A DNA stretch of 64,000 nt, from the NCBI RefSeq assembly GCF_020360975.1, contig NW_025408675.1, forward strand, positions 806,001-870,000, given 5' to 3'. The notes beneath the pieces were generated by a model. The model was not told the DNA's origin. It made no database searches and saw only the letters and a list, made by a program, of their open reading frames with translations. The position numbers and the translations under genes are program-made. Positions within the stretch are counted from its first letter, which is position 1. Each line of letters opens with the position of its first letter. This stretch comes from Hirsutella rhossiliensis. Lineage: Eukaryota; Ascomycota; Sordariomycetes; Hypocreales; Ophiocordycipitaceae. Shown one piece after another: positions 21,827 to 32,758 of the stretch.

Positions 21827-23738
21827 ATGAGCGGCGACACGCGACGAGATGCCCCGCCCCCGCTGCCCGCCAAGTCGAAGCCAGACGATGTCCCGGACGC
21901 GGGGCTGAGGAGTCTCGACCACTGTGAGTCCTGACCCATGCAAGGGGAAGGGGAGAGACAATTGTCGCAAGCTCTTGGCCCCGGGCTCTTCTCGGACTGC
22001 TCCTCTTGAACCCTGACTGATGAATTGCCGCTCCGCCACAGACAAGAGAGCTCTGCCATCATGGCGCTACACTCTCCGCCAGAAGACGCTGCCCTTGATC
22101 CGCTGGGAGACGCCGTACCTGGCCTGCATGCAGGAGAAGCTGCGCTTCCCGGCGCTTGACAGCTACTTTGCCATCACGGCGAACCTCGGCACGCACACCT
22201 TCTTCATGATTGGCCTGCCCATCCTCTTTTGGTACGGCTACGCGTCGTTTGGCAAGGGGTACGTAAAGACGGAAGCTTGCTCAAGCGATTTGGGTTCCCA
22301 ACTCGCGCAACATGGCATACTGACTGCCTTTCGCCCACCAGGCTGGTTCATATACTCGCGCTCGGTGTCTTCTGGACAGGCTTTGTCAAGGACTTCTTCT
22401 CGCTGCCACGGCCACTATCCCCCCCGCTACACCGCATCACCATGTCGGGCTCGGCGGCCCTTGAGTACGGATTTCCCTCGACGCACAGCGCCAATGCCGT
22501 GTCGGTGGCCGTATATGCGCTCCTGATACTGCGTAGCCCGGAAAACTCGCTCTCGGCCACCACCAAGCTCGTGCTCGAGGTCCTGTCCTACTTTTACGCC
22601 GCGTCAATCGTCTTTGGACGGCTTTACTGCGGCATGCACGGCTTCCTCGACGTCATTGTAGGGTCCACCCTAGGCGCCGGCATTGGCTGGCTCGAGTTCT
22701 ACTACGGCCCATCCTTCGACGCATACATGCACTCCAGCTCCTGGATGGCGCCCGTTCTCGCCGGACTCATCATCGTCGTCTTTGTGAGATTTCATCCCGA
22801 GCCTGCTGACGATTGCCCCTGCTTCGACGACAGCGTTGCCTTTGCCGGCGTGTTGATTGGCCTGGAGTTTGGAACGTGGTCATATGGAAAGATTTCCGCG
22901 GATCCTTGGGAGACGCACGCGTATGGCGACAACACCGTCGACGTTGCGCCTTTGGGATGGTGGGTGAACGCGGCAAGACTAGCCTTGGGAATTCTCGTCA
23001 TCTTTGCCTGGCGCGAGACCATGAAGCCGGCGCTCCTGAAGCTGCTGCCGCACCTATTTCGCTGGATGGAGCATGTCGGGTGGAGTCTCCCGCGGCGATT
23101 CTTTACGCCTGCCTCGGAGTACAAATCCGTACCGCCGGGCTCACGGCTGGACACGCTCATCCCCAAGGCTTCCGACTTCCCCCGCATGGTCGAGAGCATT
23201 CGCCACCCGACGACTCGGGGGCGATCGGTGTCGATTGGTCCGCAGAGCGCAGCAGACGCGTACGAGACGTTGGCGTACCGAGAGCGTCGGCGCCGCGAAA
23301 GCATCGGCAGCAATCAGAGTGCCAAGGGCAAGTCGGGCAACCTGAACCTTGAAAGCCCAGAAGAGGATCGATCTGGCAGAGTGACCCAGGCATCGGGCGC
23401 GCAAATGTCGCCCACTCAGGAGTTTGAAAAGGCTTTGGGAAACGGCAATGCTGTTGGAACGCCGGTGGCCGATCTCGGGATGCTTGAAACCCGCACTCGC
23501 CGGGAAAAGGACATTGAAGAGAAGGAAATGTTCTTGCGGCTCGTGAGACCACGAGTGAGATATGACGTGGAAGTCGTCACGAAGCTGGTTGTGTATGCAG
23601 GTGAGCTGCGCCAACACAGACGATGCTGGAGCAGGGCAAAAGCTGACAGAAACAGGAATCGCTGGTTTCGCGACGGCATTGAACCCCATCATATTCGAGC
23701 TCATCGGCCTTGGCACCAATCAGCTGCAGGTCAAATGA
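21827..23738 (+). CDS. Long-chain base 1-phosphate phosphatase (PAP2 superfamily, Lcb3-like)
   Basis: Four exons (21827-21923, 22042-22258, 22342-23600, 23656-23738) give 551 residues; the start is in the context CCCACCATG. It would dephosphorylate (dihydro)sphingosine 1-phosphate in the ER membrane, feeding long-chain bases back to ceramide synthesis. The three PAP2 motifs are complete: K-D-F-F-S-L-P-R-P at 121-129, P-S-T-H-S at 150-154, and G-R-L-Y-C-G-M-H-G-F-L-D at 197-208 with catalytic His153, Arg198, His204 and Asp208. Several hydrophobic helices follow to about residue 300. A hydrophilic loop with Ser- and Arg-rich parts precedes a last hydrophobic segment in exon 4 that ends the protein. 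This long insertion is typical of filamentous-fungal members. Confidence 0.9.
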
Positions 23739-25965
23739 GAAGTAACTCGCAGAGGTCAAACGCCGTCAACGACCATCGGGTCTCCCATTGCCTTTCGGCT
23801 TCACGTGGATATTAATCGGCGTTTGCTACTAACGCTATCCGAGGGATATACCAAGCATGCTCGAGCCGTGGCCAGTCTGGGCTTTGACCACGATACTCAG
23901 ATGTCGAAACCGGCGACCAAGAACGTAAGGCGATGAGGGGCATGACTCGACAACTTCTCTTACGGCCGAGACCGTCCATGCCTGCAGAGTTCAATGACGG
24001 GCTTCTGAAGGCTTGAGAAGGGCAAGAGCGTTTGGAGCAGCTGGTGGCGCTGGCGGGCCCTGCCTGTGTGTGCGCGCGGCTGCTCCCGGGTGGCGGCTCA
24101 CGCCGAGGACGCGGATGGTCGATTCAAGACGTGATGCTTAGAGGGGCTTGCGAGCATTGTCTTCATCATCGGCACTCACGCCCCATGAGCTCATACCGGA
24201 AACGGGGCGTGAGGCAAGCACGAGATGGAAGCATTAGATGGGACGCGGTGCAAACCACAAAGGACCTAGACAACGAGGCACTGGTGTAGGAAATTGAGGT
24301 TCCAGTCATGATTATGCTATGACGATGGAGCGCGGGTGCTGTCCTTATCGCCGGTGCCTCGTGGTCGATACGATTGAGTCTTCGAGCCAGTGATTGCAAG
24401 GAGTAGATTCAAGCTGCTTGCATACTTGGGTCACACAGCATGAGGTAGGTGTCCCGGGCCGAGGTCTTAGCTCGCAATGCTCTTATCTTTGCTTCTCTGA
24501 GTTGTCAGCTTGCCTGAAGAGGCAACTAGCTGTGCTCGACCCTCCTTTGATTGGTTTTGGTCGCCCAGGCAAGTATGCAAGGTAATTGGCCAGATGCTAC
24601 TGTAGTAATAAGAGGCATGCGCTTGATATTTGCCGGGTTCCGGTCTTGGTTGAGGCAGGCAGTCGAGGGAGTTGCTTTTCCGGTGCAAGGGGATAACGGC
24701 TATGGTTGAAGAAGAGTGGATGGTTGCAGTGCAGCGGCAGCATGACACGACCTGCAGGAGAAGGGAGGTGGCATCCTATGATGCTACGTTTGCTATGCGA
24801 ATTAGGCAATTGCCTCATGTACGTGTCAAGGAGTAAAGGGTGAAGAAGAATCGTCGAGCCAATCACCGCAGATTCCTTGCTGATGGGCGACGATGAAGAA
24901 GAAGAGCGCGGATGGCGTGCTCTGGATATACAAAGAGGTGATAAACGGATGGTAGGCCGGCATGGAGGAGCAGAAGATGGGCCGACGGTTGGCTAATTAA
25001 CATCTTTTCTTTCGTCCAAGTCACCGGCCCCGATGGAGAGTCCCGATATTGCCGGAGCCGTGCGTGGCCTTTTTTCTTCTGGTACTGGACCTAATTAATA
25101 CGGAGTGGTCGAGGTTGAAACAAAGGCGCTGCCTGGATCAGTGGACCAAGCCACAGTGGGGGCCGGGGGGATCGACAGCGGGGCTTCGCTAAGCTTGGCG
25201 ACACAAAGTACCTAAACCTACGTGGTACCTCGAGGAAGACGATTTCTTTTCTTTGCCTTTCTCAACAAAAATGCGAATACAGAGCAGAGCCGTCCACGGC
25301 CTCGTATCGCTGGACACAGTGTTTCGGCTCTGAACTCTGGAGCTCCCAACGACAGTCGACATGCCGTGGCACAATGCAGCACTCATCTTTAGGACCCATC
25401 TCGTCATGCATCCACGTGCCCCCCTCCTCGACCGCCGCGCCAATGGACGACGCCATGCCCAACATCTGCGGTCCATGCATGGGACGCCGCGGCGGTCAAG
25501 TGCTGGCCGCAAGGACCGACCTGCTTGATAAGGCTTCGATCGTGCTTGACCGACAACAACGAGCCCATGCCATGCTTTGCCTGGCCATGCCATCCGACCT
25601 TCCTTGTCTGCCCTAGGAGACGAAAAGATCCTGGCTCTTTCTTCGCCTCACACAGGTAGGTAGGGCCAACTTGTCACCGCTCAGATGCCGCTTTCCACGC
25701 CTGCCTACACGGGGTTCCTCGCCGTGGCCAATCCCGCGGTGTCAGGCACGGACGGGACCACGGCTTCCAACACGAGCAGGCCGGCATGACTGCGGCCAAG
25801 CCACTGTCGGTATAATTTATATCGTCTTCACTTCTTCTTGGGTCCTCATCGTGGCCCTTGTCTCCTCGTCGTGCTTTGTGCCTCCCCTGTCCGTTAGTCT
25901 ACAGGCTTATCTTCTGGCGAACCCGTCCCTTGGAGCCGGCTTCCATCTCTTCTGCCCAAGTCACA
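23739..25965. other. 2.2-kb intergenic region
   Basis: No gene is supported; short frames on both strands lack any domain. A TATAATTTATA box at 25,811-25,821 followed by a C/T-rich leader marks the carboxypeptidase promoter at the right end. Confidence 0.55.
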
Positions 25966-27496
25966 ATGCGGCTCTCTGTCTCGGCCCTCATCCCGGTCAT
26001 CATCGCGGCTTCCTCGGCCGTTGCGCTCCACGATGGAACAGCCACGGCCTTCACGTCCGGCCCCAACCCCAAGAGCATTGTCCGCAGACCCGACCAGTTC
26101 TGGGACCATGTGGTGAAAGGCGCCGAGATCCAGCAAGTTGGCAGACGCGATGCCGCGGGCGCCAAGGTGAAAGGCGAGCTGGCAAACTACAGCCTACGCG
26201 CCAAAAAGGCGAATCCTGCCGAGCTCGGTGTCGATTCGGTCAAGCAATTCAGCGGCTACCTCGACGACCAGGAGCAGGACAAGCATCTCTTCTACTGTAA
26301 GTCTATGCCCTCGTTGGACCCTCAGACACTCATACCGCAAGCCAGGGTTCTTCGAGTCGAGAAACGACCCGGCCAAGGATCCCGTCGTCCTGTGGCTCAA
26401 CGGCGGCCCGGGATGCTCCTCCATGGTCGGCCTCTTCACGGAGCTGGGCCCCTCAACGATCCCCAACAGCGATCTCAAGCCGGTCCGGAATCCTTATGCT
26501 TGGAACAATAACGCCTCCGTCATCTTTCTCGACCAGCCCGTCAACACCGGTTTCTCCTACAGCAGCCGCGACGTCTCGACGACGGCGGCTGCGAGCAAGG
26601 ACGTATACGCCCTGCTTACCCTCTTTTTCCACGAGTTTCCTCAGTACGCAAAGCAGGACTTTCACATTGCGGGCGAATCGTATGCCGGCCACTATATACC
26701 CATCTTTTCCCAGGACATTCTCGCGCACAAGGACCGCAACATCAACCTCAAGAGTGCCATGATCGGAAATGGCCTGACGGATCCCCTGACCCAGTATCGG
26801 TACTACAAGCCCATGGCCTGTGGCGAGGGCGGCTACCCTTCTGTCCTGAGCGAAAGCGAGTGCAAGAGCTTGGACAATGCGCTGCCTCGCTGCCAGAGCC
26901 TCATCAAGTCGTGCTACGACACGGACGACACCAACACGTGTGCGAGCGCCACGCGCAACTGCAACGCGGGGCTGCTCAACCCGTACCAGCGCTCCGGACA
27001 CGACGTGTACGACGTTCGCAAGAAGAGCGGCGAGGGCACGCCCGACTACTCATACCAGTTCCTCAATGAGGCGCACGTCAAGGAGGCGCTGGGCGTCGAG
27101 GTGGACGAGTTTGGCCAGTGCAGCGGCCAGGTAAACGGCGACTTTGTGTCGGCGGGCGACTGGATGAAGCCGACGTTCCGCGCGGTGCCCAAGCTCCTGG
27201 AGCAGATACCAGTGCTCATCTACGCCGGCGACGCAGACTACATCTGCAACTGGCTGGGCAACCGCGCATGGACCAACGCGCTCGAGTGGCCCGGGCGCGA
27301 CGCCTTTGGCAAGGCCAAGCAGATCAAGCTCCGCAGCCCGGCGGGCAAGGAGGATTACGGGTATCTCAAGACAGCGCAGAACTTTGCCTTTCTGCAGGTC
27401 CGCGAGGCTGGCCACATGGTGCCGGCGAGCCAGCCCGAGGCGTCGGTTGACTTTTTCAACCGCTGGATCAGCGGCGAATGGTTTACCAAGAAGTGA
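25966..27496 (+). CDS. Serine carboxypeptidase, carboxypeptidase Y-like
   Basis: Two exons (25966-26296, 26346-27496; 49-nt intron) give 493 residues. It removes C-terminal amino acids in the vacuole or outside the cell. A signal peptide of about 20 residues ends in A-V-A-L. The S10 family catalytic triad is Ser222 in G-E-S-Y-A-G-H-Y, Asp406 in [14 protein letters not shown], and His467 in [14 protein letters not shown] forms the oxyanion region. The ICNWLGN context is typical of CPY rather than of KEX1 or plant-type enzymes. The propeptide, about 90 residues, is shorter than in usual vacuolar CPYs of about 540 residues, so this may be a secreted paralogue. The stop is followed by 690 bases before RFC3. 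Confidence 0.92.
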
Positions 27497-28186
27497 GGCC
27501 GAGGCCGGCGGCGCCCAGCAGGTGTGGCCTGCGCCGGTGGTTTGTTGGCGATTTGCTTCCCGGGTTCCGCTCTTCCTGCTTTCCCGTTTCCATTCCTTGG
27601 CCTTGGAACCGAGGATTCTTTGTATATATTTTGACGCTGCGGCCTGTCGCGGCGAGTATCGTAGTTTGAACAGAGCTATGAGCATCGCAAAGGATACAAA
27701 TGATGCTCTTTCGTGCTAGAGCACATCGAACACGGCATTTCTGGCGGGTGGCATGGAGGATTCTTTTTTTAGCGGCGTTGAGAGGCTGTCCGTCCTCGGC
27801 TGACCAGGCCGGGAAACCTCTTGCGTCTGATCAAGACTGCTGCCAGGCCATGCCAGCGCAAATGTTGGAATCAGGGGCCGCTTGATTGGTTTATGTTGCG
27901 CCTTGTCCTTGTCTCTCCAGCCTGAAAGAGGGAATTCCCAGTAGATGCTTAGGTAATCAAGAATAAATTGACTCGACACGTCTCGCGGCGCGCGTCGCGT
28001 TTTCCCAAGTACAGTGAGTGCATGGATGACCTCACTCACGGCGCGAACCACGACGATCTTGCAGCCTCCTCCCCCCGTCCATCTACCTCAGGCGCCTTTG
28101 GCAGATAACAACGGCCAACAGCTGTCAACCGGTTCTCGTCTCCTCCAGCACAACCTGACCACGCCCGGAAGCCACCAGCTGTCACC
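27497..28186. other. Intergenic region between carboxypeptidase and RFC3
   Basis: 3' flank of the carboxypeptidase gene and promoter of the next gene. Nothing else is seen. Confidence 0.5.
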
Positions 28187-29483
28187 ATGTCTGATTTCGG
28201 AGACGACATGGACGTCGACGACGCCCCTGCGCCGTCCAAGGACGTCCTCTTTTCCTCGGAAGCCAACAAGGGCAAGCGGAGCGCTGCCAATCTCCCGGTC
28301 GAGGCAGAGGATAGCTTGCCGTGGTACGTATAGCGTCTGTGCCTCTGCAGCTTCAGCTTCGGCGTCTGACGAAGCAAAGGGTCGAGAAATACCGGCCGGC
28401 GACGCTCGACGACGTCTCGGGCCACCAGGACATCCTGGCCACCATCAACAAGTTTATCGACTCCAACCGCCTCCCCCACTTGCTCCTCTACGGGCCGCCC
28501 GGCACCGGCAAGACATCGACCATCCTGGCGCTGGCGCGGCGCATCTACGGCGCCTCCAACCTGCGGCAGATGGTGCTGGAGCTCAACGCGTCCGACGACC
28601 GGGGCATCGACGTGGTGCGCGAGCAGATCAAGACATTTGCCAGCACCAAGCAAATCTTCGCAATGGGCGCCTCGGCCAAGGCCGGCCACCCCATGGCTGC
28701 CTTTAAGCTCATCATCCTTGACGAGGCCGATGCCATGACCAACACGGCGCAGATGGCTCTGCGCCGCATCATGGAAAAGTACACGGTCAACACGCGCTTC
28801 TGCATCATTGCAAACTACTCGCACAAACTGAGCCCCGCCCTGCTGAGTCGCTGCACGCGCTTTCGCTTCAGCCCGCTCAAGGAAGGCGACATTCGCACGC
28901 TCGTGGAGAAGGTGGTGGAGGAGGAAAACGTCAAGATTGGCGCCGAGGCGGTCGATGCGCTCATCAAGCTGAGCAAAGGGGACATGCGGAGGGCACTCAA
29001 TGTGCTGCAAGCGTGTCATGCTTCGAGTGAGACTCCCCCATCGAGCCGTCGACGCACGCTGGCCAGAATGGCTGACTAAAAGACGCAGGTACGCCGCTGA
29101 GACCAAAGGGCGCGCCCAAGATACCCGAGAGCGAGATCCGGCGAGAGATGATTACAACGGAAACGATATACAACTGCATCGCGGCACCGCCGCCCGACGC
29201 AATCAAGGAGATTATGGCAACGCTGCTCAAGACGTCGGACGTGACGAGCTGTCTGACCACGGTCAATGCGCTCAAGGTGACGAGGGGCCTCGCGTTGGCC
29301 GACATAATCACGTCGCTCGCGGACGAGCTGGCCAAGCTTGAGGTCAAGCCCGAAGTGATGATCTCGTGGCTCGCCGGGCTGGCCGAGATTGAGCACCGGG
29401 TCGCCAGTGGCGGCAGCGAGGCGGTGCAGACGGGGGCGGTTGTCGGCGTCGTGAGGACCGGCGTGGAGCTGATGGGCAAGTAG
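28187..29483 (+). CDS. RFC3: Replication factor C subunit 3 (clamp loader small subunit)
   Basis: Three exons (28187-28323, 28380-29026, 29089-29483) give 392 residues. RFC loads PCNA onto primer-template junctions; this small subunit is also shared by the Rad24, Ctf18 and Elg1 complexes. The RFC box W-V-E-K-Y-R-P spans the first intron at residue 46. Walker A G-P-P-G-T-G-K-T is at 84-91, Walker B I-I-L-D-E-A-D has Asp160-Glu161, and the arginine-finger motif S-R-C is at 202-204. The C-terminal collar domain fills exon 3. The acidic N-terminal tail before the RFC box makes it longer than yeast Rfc3 (340). The start is in context CACCATG. Confidence 0.94.
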
Positions 29484-30070
29484 ACTGGCAGGGGGAGAGA
29501 CGGGAGTGTGAGCTTGTCCATGTGCTTGGAGTGGCCGTGGTCGAATCTCGGATGGGGTTTTGAAGCGGCAGATGTATCATGGTGTTGGGGGCCATGCAAG
29601 ACATGCCGGTCTTTGACGGATATAGCCCGCAGCGGCAGACGGAAACGCATGGTGGAAGTCGGAGACGGCGCCTCGTGGACCATCCGTCATATATGTAAGG
29701 CGACTTGGGTTCAACGAGGGCACATCTGGCCGAGCAGTGAACGCCGCAAAAGGCTTTGCACTCTACAACAATATAAACAAATATGGTATCCATTTACTCA
29801 GTCTGGCCCTTGATGTCTGTTTGTCTGCATCGCTCTGCTTGCACTTTGTATGCACAAGCATTACCGGTATACGTGCGTCCACACTCCACCACAGTGGAAA
29901 CACCTGATGCTAATTAAAAGGGGCCTGCCTGCTCCTGCTCACGCCTCGATGCGCTGCGATTGGCCCGATCTGCCGACTGTGCCGGGTGATGACACGCACG
30001 GCTGAAGCAAGTTGCCATCTTGCATGCAGGGAGCATGCACGGAAATAGCTGCGTGTTTTGGACAGCACGC

Positions 30071-30106
30071 GAGATGTAGGGTGAGATGTAGGGTGAGATG
30101 TAGGGT
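30071..30106 (+). repeat. Three copies of a 12-bp tandem repeat
   Basis: GAGATGTAGGGT is repeated three times without mismatch. Confidence 0.85.
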
Positions 30107-30218
30107 AGCCGGGGTAACTTGGGCGCGCTGCTCACCAACCTCGGGCCCCCCCCTTTTTGTCGCCTCACCGGTGCAATATCTCTACCGCAGCCCCATCTCT
30201 CCCTCAAATAACACCCCC

Positions 30219-30252
30219 TCCCCTCCCTCTTCCCCCTCTTCCCCCTCTTCCC
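30219..30252 (+). repeat. Pyrimidine tandem repeat in the BTB gene leader
   Basis: CTCTTCCCC-type 9-bp units in tandem, ending in a C-run. Such C/T tracts commonly precede fungal start sites. Confidence 0.6.
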
Positions 30253-30439
30253 CCCCCTTTCTCTCTCTCAGTCTGTCTCGGCCCGTGTCGCCTGCCACGG
30301 CCAATCCCCTCGCCCCGGGGGATGGGCCGCCTCTCGCTCCTCCAAGCCGAGCGGGCGACGACGCCAAGTTGATGCCGACGCCCGGCGCGCCAAGGGAGCA
30401 GCAGAGCCGAGCCGAGCTGGAGCCTTGTCCACTCCCTCA

Positions 30440-32157
30440 ATGGCATCCGCGAGCCCCAGCGACGCCCTCAGCGACGGCCATGGCTCGACCCCAAACACCG
30501 CCGGCGCCGCCGCCATGAGACCGCCTCGCCCCCTGGACAGGGCCACGGCCAAGATCCCCGACATCCTCCCCCACAGCCGCGTCTTCCCCATCCAGATTGG
30601 CAGCGAGCTGTTCAAGCTCTCGGGCGCCTCCATCTGCTCCGACGGTTAGCGCGCCCCTTGCCGTTTCTTTTCCGTCGCTTGTCCTTGGCTTCGGCTCGTC
30701 GTTGCTGGAGAGGAGAACGCCCCCGGCTGACGTTGTGCTCCTCCAACCGACCTCGCAGCCCCGTCCTACTTTTCGCAGTATTTCCTCTGTCAGCTCAAGG
30801 CGGCCGAGGAACATGGCGAAGACATGGCCTCGGCCATCCGGACGCTCTACATCGACCGCGACCCGGCGACGTTTCGCGACATTGTGCTGCATCTGCAGGG
30901 CTACCACCTCGCGCCCCGCGACGCCGTCCACTTCGTGCGCCTGTTTGTGGATGCGCAGTTCTACAGCCGTACGTTGCCTTGTCTCAGCTGGTGCTCGATG
31001 ATGGTTTTGCGGGACGCTGACGAGCTCGCCGCGGGCCATGTAAAGTCCCCAAGCTCACGTCGCAGCTCTTCGAGGAGAGCATCTTCATCTCCATCGGCCA
31101 TCGCGAGTTCCGCATCCCGCGCGACCTCCTCACCAGCCCGACAAACTCGCCAAACTACTTCTCCCTCGGCTTCGCCGCCTTCTTCTGCCGCCCGGACAAC
31201 GTCTTCCCCGGCCTCGATCGCGAGACCATGGTCCGCCCGCCCGCCATCCTGCCGCCGACGGTGCCCAACCGCTCCGCCGACACCTTTGCCGAGCTGCTGC
31301 GCCTGCTCGGCGGCTACCCCGTGCGCATCCGCGACGAGGCCCACCGCCAGGAGCTGCTGCGCGACGCGCGCTACTTCCACTTCAAGGGCCTCGAGCAGCA
31401 GCTCATCCCCCACGCCATCTCCTTCAACCCGCTGCGCCGCCGCGACGAGATTGCCCTGCGCCTGGAGAACGTGCAGAAGAGCGGCGTCAGCGTCGTCCAG
31501 GAGCCCGACGCCGAGGCGACTGCTGGCCACGGCGGCGTCGCGTGGGTCAACTACGCCCGCCCCTACGTCGACGACCGCCCCGCCGAGCTGGTCCTCGAGA
31601 TCGGCGGCGACGCCACCACCATCCACCTGCTGCCCGACGGGCCGCGCGCCGACTTCTTCCGCGACACCAGGGCCCGCGTCGCCAAGCTGCTCGAGGTCCT
31701 GGCCACCAAGCTCAACCTGCCGCCCACCACCCAGCCCCTCGGCCTGCTCATGGCCTCGGGCGGCGCCTCCTCCCAGCCCGCCACCCCGGGCAACACGCCC
31801 CTGAGCGACGACCTCGTACGCGTCTCCCTCGGGCCCGACGCCGCCCTCGTCCTCGACGGGAAGCCCTTGAGCCCCGCCGCCGCCCAGGCCGCCGTCCAGG
31901 CCGCCGGCAGCACCGGCCGTGGCAGCGACGACGCCGGCGGCTCGGACCCCGTCGTCGGCTCGTGGAAGCGCAAACGCGCCGCCACCACCGGCCCCGAGGA
32001 GACGTCGTGGTCCGTCAAGACGGGCCAGTGGCGGCTGCGCATCCAGGGCACAAAGAGCGGCAAGAGCGCCGTCGAGTGCGTCTTCGTCGCCGTCAAGCTC
32101 GACGCCGTCAGCTCCGAGCTGGGCCGCAACGTGGCCAGGGGCTTCCTCGGCAGCTGA
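30440..32157 (+). CDS. BTB/POZ (T1-type) domain protein
   Basis: Three exons (30440-30644, 30759-30968, 31046-32157) give 508 residues. A Pro/Ser-rich N-terminus is followed by a BTB fold at about 45-150: F-P-I-Q-I-G-S-E-L-F-K-L-S, then Y-F-S-Q-Y-F, then L-Y-I-D-R-D-P-A-T-F. A second BTB-like repeat at about 150-265 has the same order (I-F-I-S-I-G-H-R-E-F, then Y-F-S-L-G-F). The rest is an undefined C-terminal half with a Gly/Ala/Ser-rich linker. The T1 subtype is the one in potassium-channel tetramerisation and KCTD proteins. In fungi it is a cytosolic or nuclear adaptor of unknown partner, and no channel segment is present. Intron 1 uses GTTAGC as donor. Confidence 0.82.
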
Positions 32158-32758
32158 CCGGTCCTCCTCCCCAGGCCCCTGTCGTGTTCCATATACCATT
32201 CGACACCGTCCCCGGACGTGGAGACTAGATATAGATATACTGTACACATTCGTGTGTGTGCAAGGTACGCGTGAGGCACGGTCGGGTCTTCATTATACGT
32301 CCGCATGACGTGCGCTGTAGTCATAAAGCATACAAGAACCACGAACGGCCGGCAGCCGTCCCTGTGTTGTTGGCCTTGCCCTCCGTCCCCTTTCGCTTCT
32401 CTCCTTCGGCGGCGTGCGCTCGGCCACATGGTGACCAAGATCAAAGAAAAAAAAAATTTCCACCCTGAAAAAAAGTGAATTTGGACGCCTCCTTCGCCTA
32501 GCCTTTTCCCACAATAGGGAAACAAGTGAAAATGACATAAAGCGCAATCCACTCGGCGAGGGTTTCATCACCCGCCGAGCTCGTCTCATGCCACGACTCG
32601 GACACTTCAACCACTCCCAGGGACAGCCAGGCCAGTCAGCCAGCCAGGCCAACCCCCACAAGAGAGAGAGCACGGTAGTGAGACGGAAGGAGAAGAATAG
32701 GAGGGGCTTCGTCACAATCGAGCTCGCAGCCGAGTCTCTCGCATAACGCAGGCAAAGG
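32158..32758. terminator. Convergent 3' region (BTB gene / Cut12-like gene)
   Basis: 601 bases between two facing stop codons, AT-richer in the middle with an A-run near 32,446-32,455. It should hold both polyadenylation sites. No gene is seen. Confidence 0.4.

Larger units (their letters stand above)
29484..30439. other. Intergenic region with small tandem repeats
   Basis: 3' flank of RFC3 and promoter of the BTB gene. It holds a 12-bp tandem repeat at 30,071-30,106 and a C/T-rich leader from about 30,185. No gene is supported. Confidence 0.5.

Noticed and set aside
30961..32247. 428-codon frame on the minus strand
   Set aside because: Antisense shadow of the BTB gene. Its Gly/Ala/Arg-rich product has no domains.
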